NCBI GenBank assembly: GCA_034509735.1
Contig: JACGWO010000005.1
Span: 37,540,479 to 37,604,478 of the forward strand
Source of the DNA: Sesamum alatum
Lineage: Eukaryota; Streptophyta; Magnoliopsida; Lamiales; Pedaliaceae
DNA: 64,000 bases
Direction: 5' to 3'
Position 1 is the stretch's first letter. Every line of letters starts with the position of its first letter. Shown piece after piece: positions 22,576-36,128 of this stretch. The translations under genes were made by a program, and so were the position numbers. A model generated the notes under the pieces. That model made no database searches. It was not told the origin of the DNA and worked only from the letters and a program-made list of their open reading frames with translations.

Positions 22576-23004
22576 GGGTAGATTACAACCACTTTTTCTA
22601 AAATTTGGCATAATTACAAATACTCCCTCATTGTTTGAAAAATTACAAATACCCCCCCTAAGGTTTGTAATTTTAACTAACGGCCTGAAATTGACCATTT
22701 TGCCCTTAAATTTTTTTATTAAAATTATAGAAAAATCAGCCGAGGTAAATCGCATTATTGCTCCTCTATGTAAAAATCTTAAGAAATCTTTTCCCTGCGA
22801 ATTGTAGCCCAATTTTTTTAAAAAAATTAAATAAAAAAATCATTCAGTACATAAGGGCATTTTGGTCAGTTCACCCATATAAATGGATGGAAATGAATTA
22901 TTTGTTATACGGTTACAATACTCAGGGAGTAATTGTAATTTCTCAAACAACAAAGGGTATTTATAATTATGTCAAATCTCAAGAGAAGTAACTGTAATTT
23001 ACCC
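22576..23004. mobile_element. GGGTAAATTACA-family MITE, well preserved
   Basis: GGGTAGATTACAACC at left and TAACTGTAATTTACCC at right, with the full family core between. The flanks are TTA and TAA. Closest in layout to the copies at 20272 and 46720. Confidence 0.85.
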
Positions 23005-23089
23005 TAATTGTTATTCAAGAGACATTGCGTGATGTCTATCATATTTTTATCTTATATATATATATCTTATGCTCAACTTTACTCTTTAG

Positions 23090-23290
23090 TGATTTGATTA
23101 CAACAGTATTATAAATTTCAACCATTAATAATTGATATATCAAGTATCTATATCAAGTATTTATAATTAATTAAATTGCTATTACAGTAGATCGATAAAT
23201 ATTATTAAAATAAAAAAATACCTATATATTAGTGGGATTTAAAGGTCAATGGGGTCTTAGTTTTCGCTGACTAATTTAAGTCTCATCGAT
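23090..23290 (-). mobile_element. Diverged tRNA-derived SINE copy
   Basis: On the minus strand it reads GATGAGACTTAAATTAGTCAG, then AAGACCCCATTGACCTTTAAATCCCACT, a decayed box-B region, then the AT-rich body. It lies 100 bp from a better copy in the same orientation. Confidence 0.4.
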
Positions 23291-23388
23291 TGCTCAATTA
23301 ATATCAACTAGTTAAAAAATTTAAATCTGCAAAAATACTTATTTTTTTTGTTTTTAGTTTATTATGTACTCTGCATTTTTTTTAATTG

Positions 23389-23635
23389 AAAACGACGAAC
23401 TTTATTAATTGAAGTAAAGTAATTATAATTAGTCCTGTCGGGTATCAATATCGAATATAGACAAATACAACAATCATATCAATAATATGACATAAACTAA
23501 TACCTAGCTATTACATCAACAAATAATATATACTATACAGTAGCAACAATATCATCTCACACAGGGGTTCAAACCCAAAAACTCTACAATCATGGGGCCT
23601 CAGTTTCATCAATTGAGCTAGGCCTCATTGGCTCT
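23389..23635 (-). mobile_element. tRNA-derived SINE, best copy
   Basis: On the minus strand it starts GCCAATGAGGCCTAGCTCAATTGATG, with a box-A-like TAGCTCAATTGATG. This is followed by GGCCCCATGATTGTAGAG and a box-B-like GGGTTTGAACCCC, both with tRNA spacing. A 150-bp body follows and ends CGATATTGATACCCGACAGG...AATTAATAAAGTTCG. The same body and tail occur in the plus-strand copy at 40194. Confidence 0.65.
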
Positions 23636-24128
23636 ACATTGATAATTGCAAAATTTTATTTTATTTTTTCCTTTAATTACATGTTTTTATTATTATTTTG
23701 GGTAAGGGTATTAATGTCCTTTCACATGCGACGTGGAGCCACAACTCAGAGGTATTATTGTTCTAGTGTTTGCTCATCTCCTAAGCATTTCCGACAAAGC
23801 CTAATCATTCCAGATTGTTCATAATCAAATACTCAGCATATTCCGTCGCCGCTTTCTCCGATCAGTCTCCGGCTGGTTTCCGGCAACGTACCCATCGTCC
23901 TAAGGTACGCCACCCAGGAAATTGGATCGTGACAAGTTATTCGCATTTCTCATTTCTAATTCTCCAATTTCCTCAAAATTCGGATGATTGATAGTTTTTT
24001 GTGATCGAATCAGTGTTTAACTCTGTAAATTTGGTGAAGTTAGCATTATATTGTGGAGGATAGTTTGAATTGATCGTTGTTGTTGTTGTCGATTGAAGGC
24101 ATTTCTTTTAGATTTCCGTGGGCAAAGG
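23636..24128 (+). promoter_or_regulatory. Upstream region and leader of the VTI1 gene
   Basis: The leader probably contains an intron. A GT donor follows CCTAAG near 23902, and a T-rich acceptor CTTTTAG ends near 24111, 17 bases before the ATG. The CT/CCG-rich stretch at 23850-23905 is typical of plant 5' UTRs. Confidence 0.45.
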
Positions 24129-27100
24129 ATGAGTCAAGTATTCGAAGGTTACGAGCGCCAATACTGTGAGCTGTCTGCTAATCTATCCAAGAAGATTACT
24201 TCAGCTAGTCTCCTTGATGGGGGTGAGACAGGATTTTCTTTGCTCATTGCGGGTTTTCTTGAATAGTAATTCGTTTATATTTCTTATTTATTTTTTGCCA
24301 TAGAATAATTATTGCATCAGTTTCTATGGACATGTAATGGTATCTTGAATTGCTTACAAGTCTTCGTAAGTTATTGCTGCTTCGCAGCGATAATGTACGA
24401 TTAACTTTTGACAGTTAGAATTGTAATTTGGAGTGTGCTGGCCTTTATGTTTTAGATTTTTCAGGAATTCAAAACAAGTCATAGCACTGATCTGATGGTA
24501 AACTTACTTAATTCTGATTGTGTGTGCGTGAGTGAGCTGACGATGTCTGAAAATTATGCTTTTCAATGCTAAGAGTATGTCCGTGACATATAATATTTAG
24601 TTTTATGATACTCTCGTTTGTGCTTCTTATTTTTAGTTTTTTTCCATCTTCTTCCATCTGGCAATTCTTTGACATGGTGTGATGACAAATGTTACTTGTC
24701 CAAGGAAGTTGGCATCTGTCGGGATAGTTTCAACCATCTGAACCCTTTTGAGCTCCAATTTTAACAATTTTTGGCACTTGGTTTTGAATGTAGACTGATT
24801 CATGCAAAAGAAGCTATAAATTTCATTACTTATTCTGTTGGTTTCTTGCTGGCCTCTATTGAGATTTGTGATTATACTAAGTTTTCGGCTCAGTGAGGTT
24901 CTGGGCTCGTGCTACGACTAACTGTGCCACAGAACTTCCCCTTCCCAGTTTATTTCTTGAAAGCATATAAAAAGAAGAGCTGTATCCCTTGAAAATGAAT
25001 GTTAAGTTATTTGCGCAAGAGTAACTATCCCCAGCACTTTTATCCTCTGCTTATATTTTTTATTTGATTGTAGTACATAAACTACCTTGATCTCCTCGAG
25101 CCTATAGTTTTCGGATGGTCCAATAGTCTTATGTTTAGTCTGCTATTTCTCTTAATTGAGTACTAAAATCATATTATGGACATGGCGTGTTTTTCCTTGC
25201 TACCTTGCTGTAAACTGACACCTTAAGCAGGTTCATATTTTTGGGTTTTGTTCCATACTTTTCGTGTAAACATGACCTTATAAGTTCTTTTGTTTGGAGG
25301 ACTCAACAAAGATCTCATGATGCCATTTTCCCCCCTAATTTTCCTAGATCTCATTTGTAAGCTTTTTATAATTTGCAAGGTGCAATGACAGAATTTGTTC
25401 ATCACCTCATGCAAAACGGGATTTCATGTTTAAGATTTTAATTGCAGCTCGTTATGTGTTTGTATGTAATTCACGTCCATTTGTTGCTTATATGGTCACT
25501 ATAACATCTTTCACAATTGCAGAACAGAAGAAACAAAAAGTATCTGAAATTACAGGAGGATTCGAAGATGCTGAGGCACTGGTAATTGAATTCTATGAAA
25601 CATATAACTAATAGAATCTATAGACTTCTGAAACTCTAGACTAAACTATGACTTTGATTAATACCCTAGATACGTAAAATGGATCTAGAGGCTAGAAGCT
25701 TGCCCCCAAATGTCAAAGCTACACTCCTGGCGAAGTTGAGAGAATATAAAACGGATTTGAACAATTTGAAAACGGAAGTGAAGAGAATCACATCAGCTAA
25801 TGCCAACCTAGCAGCACGGGATGAGTTGTTGGAATCAGGAATGGCGGATACAATGATGGTACTTACCCTTCCCATTTTTATTACTAACATGATAATGAGC
25901 ATGAAATGATTGTCTCATAAGTCATTTGGTACCAATGGTCAATTGGAAAAGGTGACTACTGTATACATTAAGTGCAGTTGCACATCCACGTTTCCCTTAC
26001 ACTCTATTTTTTTCTGAAAATGTTTAATAGTGTTTTTTCTCCTTAAATAAGTCATATTAATTAAGTTACATTTATCTTCTATTTGTTCTTATTTAAGATG
26101 ATTGCCAGAATCAAAAGAAAGATAGGTGATCCTTTCTCGGTGAAACTGGTCCTTTTTCGAATGCAGTTAACGTTTTGCTTTGTCTAATAATTATTAAGTT
26201 GGAAAGAAAAATCATTTTTTGTTTATAAAGATGCATGTAAGCTCGCAATCAGTGGATATCAGTCCATTCTGTTTCATAGATACGAGTGTTCCGTTAGATT
26301 GTCTACCAGTTGAATGTTCTGTTTCCTATGCCTGAATTCTTTATCATTTTCCTTATCTTATCAAAATTTAATCTATTGAGACATTAGAGCAAACACTTCT
26401 TTGATTTTTTACTTTAATATTGAGCTTGACAAAGTTCTTCGACTGTCATATTAAACTTCAAGGTGCTTTTGGAGAAAAAAAAACAATTTTGGAAAAAGTA
26501 GCAGCAAAATGAAACCGGGAAAGTGATTATATTTGGTGCTTATATCTGCTTATAGCACCATAAACTCGACTAAACACCTATGTTGAACTTGCTATACCTG
26601 AAATTCAGGTCTGACAGTCTAGTAAAATATTTGACAATGAGATTCAGAATTCTCGCATGATGATGTGAATTTTCCGATTTTTGGTTATATGGTCCAACTG
26701 CTGATTTTGACACTTATAAATTTATATTCTTTTTTTAGACATACAATTAATTGTATGTTAATTGAAATTCGAGAATACAGGCATCAGCCGATCAAAGAAC
26801 GAGGTTGATGATGTCAACTGATAGATTAAACCAGTCCAGTGATAGGATCAGGGAAAGTCGGAAAACAATGCTGGAAACTGAAGAGCTTGGGGTCTCAATT
26901 CTTCAAGATTTGCACCAGCAACGTCAATCCCTCCTGCACGCGCATAAGACAGTATGTCATTTCATAGATTCCTACATCTTGGTTTCATTTAACTCTTGCC
27001 TTCCTTTCTGGTTTTGTCTACTTCACACTTCTTCGTAGTAATCAATATTATCAGACTTGGGAGCTGTTATATATCTCCCACGGTTAGAGCCTGAGAATGA

Positions 27101-27310
27101 ACTGCACTGTTTGCTTATTGAGATTATTAAGATAATGAAAGAAGTTATCTTTTCCAGCTTCATGGGGTGGATGACAACATCAGTCGGAGCAAAAAAGTTC
27201 TGACTAATATGTCGAGAAGAATGAGCAGGAACAAGTGGATCATCGGCTCTATCATCACCGTCCTGGTTATAGCCATACTTCTGATTCTTTACTTTAAGCT
27301 GACCCATTAA
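24129..27310 (+). CDS. VTI11: Vesicle transport v-SNARE, VTI11/VTI12 type
   Basis: Five coding exons: 24129-24222, 25523-25581, 25670-25858, 26781-26951 and 27158-27310, all bounded by GT/AG and joining in frame. They give 221 residues, the length of Arabidopsis VTI11. The protein is a Qb-SNARE that mediates fusion of trans-Golgi vesicles with the prevacuolar compartment and vacuole. An N-terminal three-helix domain (about 1-95; starts MSQVFEGYERQYCELSANLS) is followed by the SNARE helix (about 120-190). The glutamine-rich zero-layer region is near 160-163 (QQRQ). The C-terminal membrane anchor is at about 198-217 (WIIGSIITVLVIAILLILYF). VTI11, VTI12 and VTI13 are close paralogues. The C-terminus FKLTH favours VTI11, but the symbol is a family-level assignment. 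Confidence 0.93.
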
Positions 27311-27768
27311 CTTGTCAGGTTTCATAATTGTAATTCGTATTTGTGTTGTTCTTTTTGGATTTTTGTGATGAACCTGTGTGTGTTCTACATAACTTGTGTG
27401 CGCAATTTGTAATTGTAACCTTTGGTGTGGTAAGGATTATATTTTTACTGCAGAGTACATAACCTTTGTATCCTCTGATCTTTCTGTATTGTAAAGCACC
27501 AGCTGTATCTGCTCATTATTGAATATGAATATCCTTTAGGAGGTTCTACTTTTGTTTTGGTGCATGAAGTTGCTGGATGTGGAAATGTACAGATTGCGTG
27601 TTGGCTGTTTACTAGCTTTTCCCCATTATTTGAAGTAATTTAGCTGTTTATTAGCTCAAGTTGTAGTTATTGATTATTGGATTTTCTATTTCAAATTTAT
27701 TGCATTTTTTTTATTGCATTCAATATATATACGTCAAGTGTACTAAACATTTCTCTAAATAAGATTAT

Positions 27769-28000
27769 GGGATAATTACACTACACTCCCTTAAAGTTGG
27801 TATAATTACATATAAATGCCATGTAGTTTGAGAAATTACATTTAATACTTCTAATGGTTGTTTTCGTCTAGTTAAAATTCATATTTATTCTGATTGACTT
27901 ATTACTGACTTATTATAGATCGGATAAATATTTTTCTAACCAAATTATCTTATACTGTCACATGTTAATGCATGTGAGCGAAGTATGTCTTTACCCTGTA
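27769..28000. mobile_element. Truncated MITE (GATAATTAC subtype)
   Basis: GGGATAATTACACTACACTCC begins the element, and the core matches 15891 and 37283 (GATTGACTTATTACTGACTTATTATAG, CACATGTTAATGCATGTGAG). The right arm is missing. It lies about 460 bp past the VTI1 stop. Confidence 0.6.
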
Positions 28001-29115
28001 AGGGAAGAAAAACAAAGAATATAGAAACAATACATAAAGAATTTCCAGGTTATGGAGTTAAAGACAGGATAAAAATCTATGATCTCATTCCACCTCTTGT
28101 TGTCAATACTAGCCAAATCACACACATGCGCATAGAGGCACCCTCGGCTTGATCACACCAGCAATATGTAGCACATACACACTTGCATTTCACTGCAACA
28201 TTCCAAGTGCAGCACAAGGGCATAATATAATAAGCTACGCAGCACAAGCACACACACAACACACAGCACAAGCACACAAACAGATTCGAGGCATAGTAAG
28301 TCATGTACAGAACGAGCACGCACATAGTGTCGAACAACATTGGCCTATACAAAGATCAGCAATGACAAATTTCAGTTCTGTTATAGTAATTTAACATTCT
28401 CAAGACGTGCAGCTCACTTTCACTTCAAGCTTAACGACGAATGAGTTCTAGGACCACGACATCTCTGACTATCTCATTTGAGCTTGTCGACATCCTAGAC
28501 CTCCTTAAAGAGCATTAAAATCTATAAGCACCCATGAAAGACACAAATATTTTATCCTATTTACATTGGAGTTATATACAAGGAAAAGCTCTAGATTTTC
28601 ATCATAAAACTTTCCATAACGCTTAGAAGCAGCTGTATCATACAACAAATTATGCCCAGAATGGTCATAATAAAGCTTCTCATAGGTGTCACAGGGATTA
28701 CATTACTTCTTTTGGGTAGTAAAACCCAATATCCAATTTTACCTTTTCCTCCTAAGATATTAAAGTTCAGTTCAATAGTATGTATGGGTTAGGGGCTCGA
28801 CAAGTATCATGAAATGAGTCTCCTGCCAGGCCCCGGGGAGAGATCCTACCTTTGTTGTAAATTCACATGAAAGATTCATCCTTGCGAATACACCTGGTCG
28901 GTCTTGTGTATGAAAATGTGAAGTATCTGGTATTAATTTTAAAGGAGTTCCAGCACACCTTCTATGCTGTATTAACCAATTGAGGAAGGATACTCGCGTG
29001 CTTTCGGAGACTGCACCAGAGGGAGTTAAAAACACAAATAGCACTTCAGTTAAGAGTTGTATATATGGAAAAAGCAAAGACAAATACAAACTGACTACCT
29101 GCATAGGATAGAAGT
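28001..29115. other. Intergenic and TOC1 3' UTR region
   Basis: The part near 29115 should be the 3' UTR of TOC1 on the minus strand. A 115-codon minus-strand frame at 28772-29119 overlaps the TOC1 stop and looks like UTR or intron, not protein. A CA-rich low-complexity stretch lies at 28170-28320. No other gene is seen. Confidence 0.5.
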
Positions 29116-32100
29116 TCATTGCTGGTGTAATGAAGCATCATCCTCGGGTGAAAAATCCATATTAGCAGTTTCATCTTCCTCTTCATATTCTTCTTCATCC
29201 TCATCTTCTTCTGCTGAAGTAGGTTGCCCATTAAGATCCACATTAACACCGTTTACCTTCCTCACAAACTGGCCCCTCAAACGAGGTCTGCGTTCCGCAA
29301 GTTTCTTACGGTTCACATACCTGATCCTCTTGTCAAAACGTCTTTCTTTTCGCTTCTGCCTGAACTTCATCAAGGCTGCCTCCCTGCGGTCACCTTTACT
29401 TAACTTCCCTTCATCGAGGGAGGAATTTCCAATCGACTGCCATGGATGTGGTGCAGGCATTTGACCTGGTTGTAGGCATAAGCTGAATGGGTAATAAGGA
29501 TAAGATGCCATAGCTGAGAGGTGAGGAGCACACTGGGGAATATGGTTGTACTGAGTTAATATAGCAGAATTAGCATGGTTGTGCATCTCTGGTAGGTTCT
29601 TGTGATGCATAAATGCTGATGACATCGTTACTTGATTCATTACACTCGACATGTAATAAGAATAAGGAGTATGAGTGTAACTACTTGTAATATCATGGGG
29701 ATAGCCATTTCTTATATGCATATGCTCCTGAGAGAATTCCTCCTTTGAGTTCCCCTGTTGAGAGATGTCCAGTGATACAGGGGGAGTACAGGACCTCTGC
29801 GTAGAAAATGATTCAGGAATACTATTAGTGCTTGGATAGTCATCCCCATGTGAATTCCTAGTGCTTGGATAATGATCTCCTTGTGAATGGTTTTCCAGGG
29901 TCTTTCTGCTATCTTCTCCTTGTATATTGGCACCCACTTGACCACTCGGTGTAGGATTTTCCATCATCCTCACATGCAGAGGTGTATTTTCATGAACAGG
30001 AAAGCACCCCTGGTCGTTGCTTTGGGCTGTGCTTGATTTGATATACGTGAAGAAGGCAGAAGACTCGCCTATCTTCAATTGACTCTTCTTTGGGAAAAAT
30101 GAGATTTGTCCTGAAAACAATTTAAAAGCAAAATTAGGCATATGTCACATGGGAGATAGAAAACTAAGTCAGATATTCTCTTTGGTAGCCATTAAACTTT
30201 CCAAATTTCAGTAGGAAGTCTCAATTAATAATCGAAAAGAATCCAAGTTGCATCCAGAAGAATGAATGGCCCTCATATCTAAGAAAAAGAGGCGGAAATA
30301 AAGCAGAAAATCAACTCCATTTAAGTTGACAGATTTTGAGCAAGATCTTGATATTACAGTTCTCTAGCATGTAAAAAGAACATTGGTTAAACTTGAAGAA
30401 ATTGCAAGAACTCCGTAGAATGATAAACATATTTCTATGATGATGGCGTGAGCTGTTACTCTACTAGGCACACCAGTTAGAAATCTGAGGTTGATATAGG
30501 AGTGAATATCAGAATTTTGCATCTTTAGTGAAGAATTTTCCTCATTATCAACAACAGTAGAATGCTTCACTGCTGCAGCCAAAAACTGAGCCCCAAATCC
30601 TGAAGCCAGGAGCTTTCACATGGTGAAAATTTTCGCCTCTAGTCTAATGATTTCTTCCAACAGAAAAGCATGTCAGCTAACATAGTTATACCAGATCATA
30701 TCTTTGAAGTTCTGTCTACAACTTCTCTCATCTCCACTAGATTAAGTTCACAAATTCTAAAGAAAATCCTGGAGGCTACTTGGCCATATCCACAAGGACG
30801 TCAAAGAATCTTCAAACTTCTTTTACTTAGTCCCAATAAAAAAATCAATAATGGTAAATAAGGAAAAAGTTGTCACCTCTCTACTTAAAAATACAAACAG
30901 GATAGAAGCAGAATGACTTGCAGTGGAGATGTTCCGGATTCATTTGTACTCCTCAATCACTCACCAAAGCATTAGAACTATCCCACATTAGGTGTTCCAA
31001 AACATTGATGTAACCTAAGTGCTCCAGATTATTTGAGGCCTATATGCCTAAATACATAGCAGACACTACACCTGTCAGATGCACGCTTCCAGCTTTTACT
31101 TTAAGAGACACTGGAAACATATGTCCAAATGGTCAAGAAAAATACCCTTTGGGACATGCAATCTGGAAAATCAGAAATTATTTTTAGTATTTTATAGGTA
31201 GTCATCAATTAATTAAATAATGTGATCCATTCACCTTTCCATTTGTCACTTATTCCTCGCACATCAGGCTGACACTCTGAAAGAGCCTTAGCTGCAATAG
31301 CGATAGGAGCACCACTGGTGGTATTAGTCTGAAATATAGATGCAGGAACAAAACAAATGCAAATGGAGTAAATGTTAGTTAAAATTATCAACTTAAAGGG
31401 AATTGAAATCCGCAAGTATTATTTCATCTCAACAACGAAAATACTTGTCCCAAACTTTTTTATACTTGTCCCATACTCGTCCCAAACTTTTTATTGAAAT
31501 AAAAATTGGGTTATTATATTAACCTCCTACCTGAGCTAAATCCCCAACTTCTCCTCTCCCTCTTTAATATTATAAAAGTTTCCCCTCTAATTTTGCTCCG
31601 AGAAACCAGACAAAAGTTAGGAATTGGACACTTTGCTCACAGCTTAAGATAAACAAGAAAAAATAAAATCGAACTCACCTCATCCTCTGGATAGGTTGAA
31701 ACACACATCTCTGGGTTAGTACTGTTTCGGGACTTGTCGTCCGTGTCATCCGAAAATAAAGTAGTGCTGTTTGTATTAGCATCACTATGGTCTGACACAA
31801 CCACATCAAAATCATAACTTACAATATTCTTCTCAACTAGTCCAAGCTGTCGATGGAAAAATAAGTATACACAAGCATTAGAGAAGCCTAAATTAGTATA
31901 CAAAAATACGGTAAAGATTTTACTATGTTGATGAAAAATCACTACATACACGCAGCATTCTGGATAGGAAATTTGAAAATGGAAAAAGTAAAGATGCTTT
32001 ACCACAAGGTAGGCTTGGAACTAGAACAGACTATGATTTTATTTCATTTAAATAAGAGATCGTTAAATTTTGGGATATGTCCTAGTAAGTACCAAGAATT

Positions 32101-35100
32101 GTTACTTAGTTACTTGGACATGGTTCGTGTGATGTCCATGGTTCTTGTGATCTAACCCATACCCACACAGGTTACTGACAATAAAAAGAGAGCATCCACA
32201 CTACTCCTAACGAAAAACCAAGGAGAACTCCAGATTCATAATGACAACTACTTCATCTACCAAAATATAGTATGTACCATTCGCCTTCTTCTCCACATGT
32301 GAGTCCACAAGTTCAAGAGCTCATTGGTACGTAATGGCTTCACGAGATAATCAGCTGCTCCAAGTTTCAGGCACTTGACAACAATAGGGACCTCATCTTG
32401 AGATGACATCACTAGCGAACCAAACAATGCAATCAATGAATGACAATCAAATTAGTCTCTTCTACAATTTCAAACATTTATAATAATTAAATGTATTGAG
32501 GGGAAAAGAAAAGCTTATACTCACTGATTACAGGAATACGTCGCCACTCTTTGTCCCTCATGATATATTTTAACATTTTCAATCCTTTAGACATTGGGAG
32601 GTCAAGTTCAGAAAGAATAATATCTATATCAGGCCCCTCAGCATTCAGTGCATCAATCACTTGTCTTGGCGACTTCACGGAAGTCACTGGAGAGCAATGG
32701 CCATACATTCAGCGCCCAAAATCACATGACGGTTAAGTGAGGAAATTGATACATGATCAGCTTAGGGCGTTTCTAGACTTCATAACAATAGTGAAATTTC
32801 AAGGAGTGAAATATAATAGTTCAACTCCTGAATATATAAGTAATTACGATGCTTTATAACACTAAATTTAATAATGGAAATGTACATTTCGTTGATATCT
32901 GGCGCTTCCCATTGTTAATTAATTACAATTTTCATGAAAGAGAATCAATTCCTTGTCCTCTGTGTTTCCTTTAGGCTGTCTAAAATTCTTCCAAATACAA
33001 TTGTTTTCAAATCAAGACACGTAAACAAATTCTCTGAAACTCCTTTAATTCCCAAAAAGATATGTCTTCACTTTTTTACTAATTCCACGATCATCAATAT
33101 ACCTGCACAGTACAATTTTTGGAAAAAGGAAAACCAGTTACACCCATAACCCTCCCTGGGTGAAATCAACCTGCTTATAATTCAACCAGCACCACTAGTT
33201 GTACTCAAACCATCACTAAATCAAATGTGATTAAATATTTTCTCTTCCTGCTCTGTGTGTGCTAGACTGTGCATGTTTCACACTCATTTAAATGATATGA
33301 CACCTTTTGGACATGGCTGAGAGAGCTACCGAATACAGATGAAAAAGCAAACTCCTTAGTCCTTACTGCAAACATTATGGAGATTATTATTCTAAATTAA
33401 ATCAGACTAAAGTGGCTGCTAGTAGATGTGTAGTAATATGTAAAATAGGTAGTCTGGTGAAGTTTTAAATCTTCCTAACAGATTAATCTGGAATGATCCA
33501 GACGCTATTTAGATGAAATCCTGAAAGGAAATGACTCTAAAGTTTGGCACTGTTATGGCGATGGTATTGATGTAAGTGATTACAGCTAAGGTGAACCTGC
33601 AAGGCTCATAAAGCAAAAAGCCAACACTTGAGTCTCACTATGTTAGTTTGTAAAACCAGTCCAGGAAATCTAGTACCCATACTGATAAAGTCATTAAGTT
33701 ATAAATTGGGAAAACTTTACTTCTAGAGTAAGTACTTGTAATTTACAGACAACTATTTTAACAATACAAATGGCCGCATTAAGTGTTATTTCAACCCGTT
33801 ACTTCTTGTGCAAATCCAGCCACCCCAGGTGAGTGTCAAAGCATTTCCCAGAACAAAACCCTTCCTGAAATTTTATTTTGGAACAAGTCAGGCTTCTTTG
33901 GTACAGTAAACTCAGACCTTCCAACTAAGAGGGTGTTCGGTTAAGCTTTTATAAAACATCTTATAAGCTCCTATATCTTATAAGATGTTTTAGGAGCTTA
34001 TAAGGTGTTGGATCTTATTTTAAAAATAAGCATGCAAAGCGTTTGGATAAAATCAGATGTTAAAACTTATAAGATGTTAGAGTGTTTGGCATAATAAGGT
34101 CTTGTTATTGATAAAATTACTAAAAGGGATATGATACAATTAGGATCAAATAAGTAGCTATTTTTTGACATATTTTGTATTTAAATCTTTTTTAAAATAC
34201 TTTTATAAATAGTACACATTATTTAACTCCAAAAAAAATTTAATAGATATATTGTTAAAAAAATGACGAATTATTACCTAAAATTTTGCATCAAAATAAT
34301 ATTAAAATTCATGTTAGTCAAATATTAACATAAATATATAACTGATATATTTTTTATAATTGCAATGACTACTTTTAGTCATATAACTTATAATGTCTTA
34401 AATCTATATATTTTTTTTAGTAGATATAAATCAATAGCAATTTTTATTTTGCGTAACTTAATAATTGAAGATCATTTATTAATTACATAAGTGTGAATTA
34501 TGTAATTAGTGTCATAATTAGACAGACTTGAGAGAGATCATCGAGAGAGAGGGAGAGAGAGAGAGAAATCTTTTGTTGTTAAAAAAAGTGTGAATTATAT
34601 CATGGATAGAATTTAAATATAACAAATTAATGAGGTTATTTTTGTCTTGTGACTTACTAATTATGTAGAACTTATAAGATGTTATAGAAAAAGATAGAAA
34701 AAGTTTACCTTTTTCAAAAGATCTTATGAGATCCAACACATCTTATTTTGAATCTTATAAGCTCTTATAAAAAATAGCCAAACGATTTTTAACATCTCAT
34801 AAGATGTTTCGAGGAGCTTTTAAGCTTCGCCGAACACCTTCTAAATCTATATCACATAATACTTGACAATTCTGCTAACTTCAGCTCTAAGGATGGATTT
34901 ATCACGGAAAGTCAGAATCTAAAGCTGCATATGGTCCTTAATGATATGCTATAAGTTCTCCTTATTCTCTAGAGCACATGATTAAACTACAAATCACAAT
35001 TACCAACATCATCAAAAACTCTGCAATCACTTCGTTAATAAGAAAACTGTGAAATGTCACACTAAATTTTATCTTAATCTCAACTATAAACGACTATCAA

Positions 35101-35305
35101 ATCGTAGCAATGGCCATAATCAATCAACATATCAACAAAAACTTCAAATAGTGAAGAACGGCAAAATAGTACCTTGATAAGAACATTTACACAAAAGTGT
35201 AAGAACCTCCTCAGAGCTTTTGTCATCATTATCACAGAGCAAAATCCTCACTTTACTCCGATCAATAAACCCATCTCCACTCTTCCCAATCTCATTCTTC
35301 TCCAT
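29116..35305 (-). CDS. TOC1: Pseudo-response regulator 1, TIMING OF CAB EXPRESSION 1
   Basis: Six coding exons on the minus strand: 35173-35305, 32525-32686, 32278-32411, 31679-31846, 31235-31328 and 29116-30110. All have GT/AG borders and compatible phases, giving 561 residues. TOC1 is the evening repressor of the plant circadian clock, acting in the nucleus on CCA1/LHY and related promoters. The pseudo-receiver domain (about 17-140) starts [12 protein letters not shown] and ends [16 protein letters not shown]. The phospho-acceptor Asp is replaced ([10 protein letters not shown]), as in all PRRs. The CCT DNA-binding domain is at about 472-515 ([20 protein letters not shown]... to RGQFVRK), followed by an acidic tail. 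The middle region (about 200-460) is Ser/Asn/His-rich and disordered. Intron 1 is 2.5 kb and holds a Tourist-like MITE. I saw no canonical evening element (AAAATATCT) in the first 800 bases upstream. Confidence 0.96.
33929..34841. mobile_element. Tourist-like MITE in TOC1 intron 1
   Basis: The inverted ends GAGGGTGTTCGG and CCGAACACCTTC are flanked by TAA on both sides (33926-33928, 34842-34844), the signature of PIF/Harbinger insertion. Repeated CTTATAAGATGTT units lie near each end. It is 913 bp long, contains a GA-rich tract near 34530-34567 and has no transposase ORF. It sits inside the first intron of TOC1 and explains much of that intron's length. Confidence 0.85.
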
Positions 35306-36128
35306 CACCCCCCACTCCGATGTTCCTAAACTAATTACAATTACAAATTAGGGTTCCACCTAAAACCCCACAACAGTCAATACTAGAGCAACTCCATCCT
35401 TTACACCCCACGAACTCCCAACCTATAAAGAGCTAAAACATAAATCCTTTCGCCTTCTACCTCCCAAAAATTCACCACAAATTTCCATCTTCCAGATCAC
35501 TGCTCACCAGCACCGCAGGCTATCACAATTCCCTCCATAAACGGCAAAGTCAGCGGTCAATCATCTCATGAAAACTCCGCCAACAGCCAAAAGAAACTGA
35601 AGCTCCAATCCACCGGCCACAGATCCGCGCACGTTAGCATCCCACCTTGTGAGTATCTATATATTATACATACAAAACGGATAAAGTCGTCAAAAACTGT
35701 CAGAGTCAGAGGTATTTCAATGGCGCTTTTCATTGAACCAGTAGTGCTGGTGGTGGTGGGTGCTAAAGTGAGCCTGGCGAGCTGTGGACCGTGGAGATCT
35801 GGGAAGGAGGGGTGGGATGGAGTGGTGCAGGTTAGCGAAAGGGGGTGACGTGGAGGGCGATGAGAGGGGGGGCGGGCGGAGAAATGGACCGGGGGGGTTA
35901 AGGATAGTTTTTAAAGATAGAGGGGATGCCACGTCAGCGGAAAGATCTTTGAAAAGCGCAAAAGGGCAGAAAAGTGGATGAGCTGTAAATCAACTTAAGA
36001 TTCAAAGCCATCTCTTTTTGTTTTTTTGGGGGCCCAATTCCAACCATGCTTCATTATTTGATCCCAATTTTTTCACAGAAAATGACTTTTTTTTTTCGGA
36101 ATTTAAGTTATAATATTATTATTATTTT
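35306..36128 (-). promoter_or_regulatory. TOC1 upstream region
   Basis: It holds the 5' UTR and promoter of TOC1 on the minus strand. A C-rich leader lies next to the ATG, a CTATATATTATAC TATA-like stretch near 35658, and a G-rich block at 35800-35905. Short ORFs in the G-rich block are not supported by any family pattern. Confidence 0.45.

Noticed and set aside
28772..29119. 115-codon minus-strand frame
   Set aside because: It overlaps the TOC1 stop, has no recognisable features and fits 3' UTR or UTR intron.
35717..35981. Short frames on both strands upstream of TOC1
   Set aside because: They reflect a G-rich block, with no family pattern on either strand.
35306..36128. Evening element or CCA1-binding site for TOC1
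   Set aside because: I looked for AAAATATCT or AGATATTTT and saw no exact match. Absence by eye is not proof.
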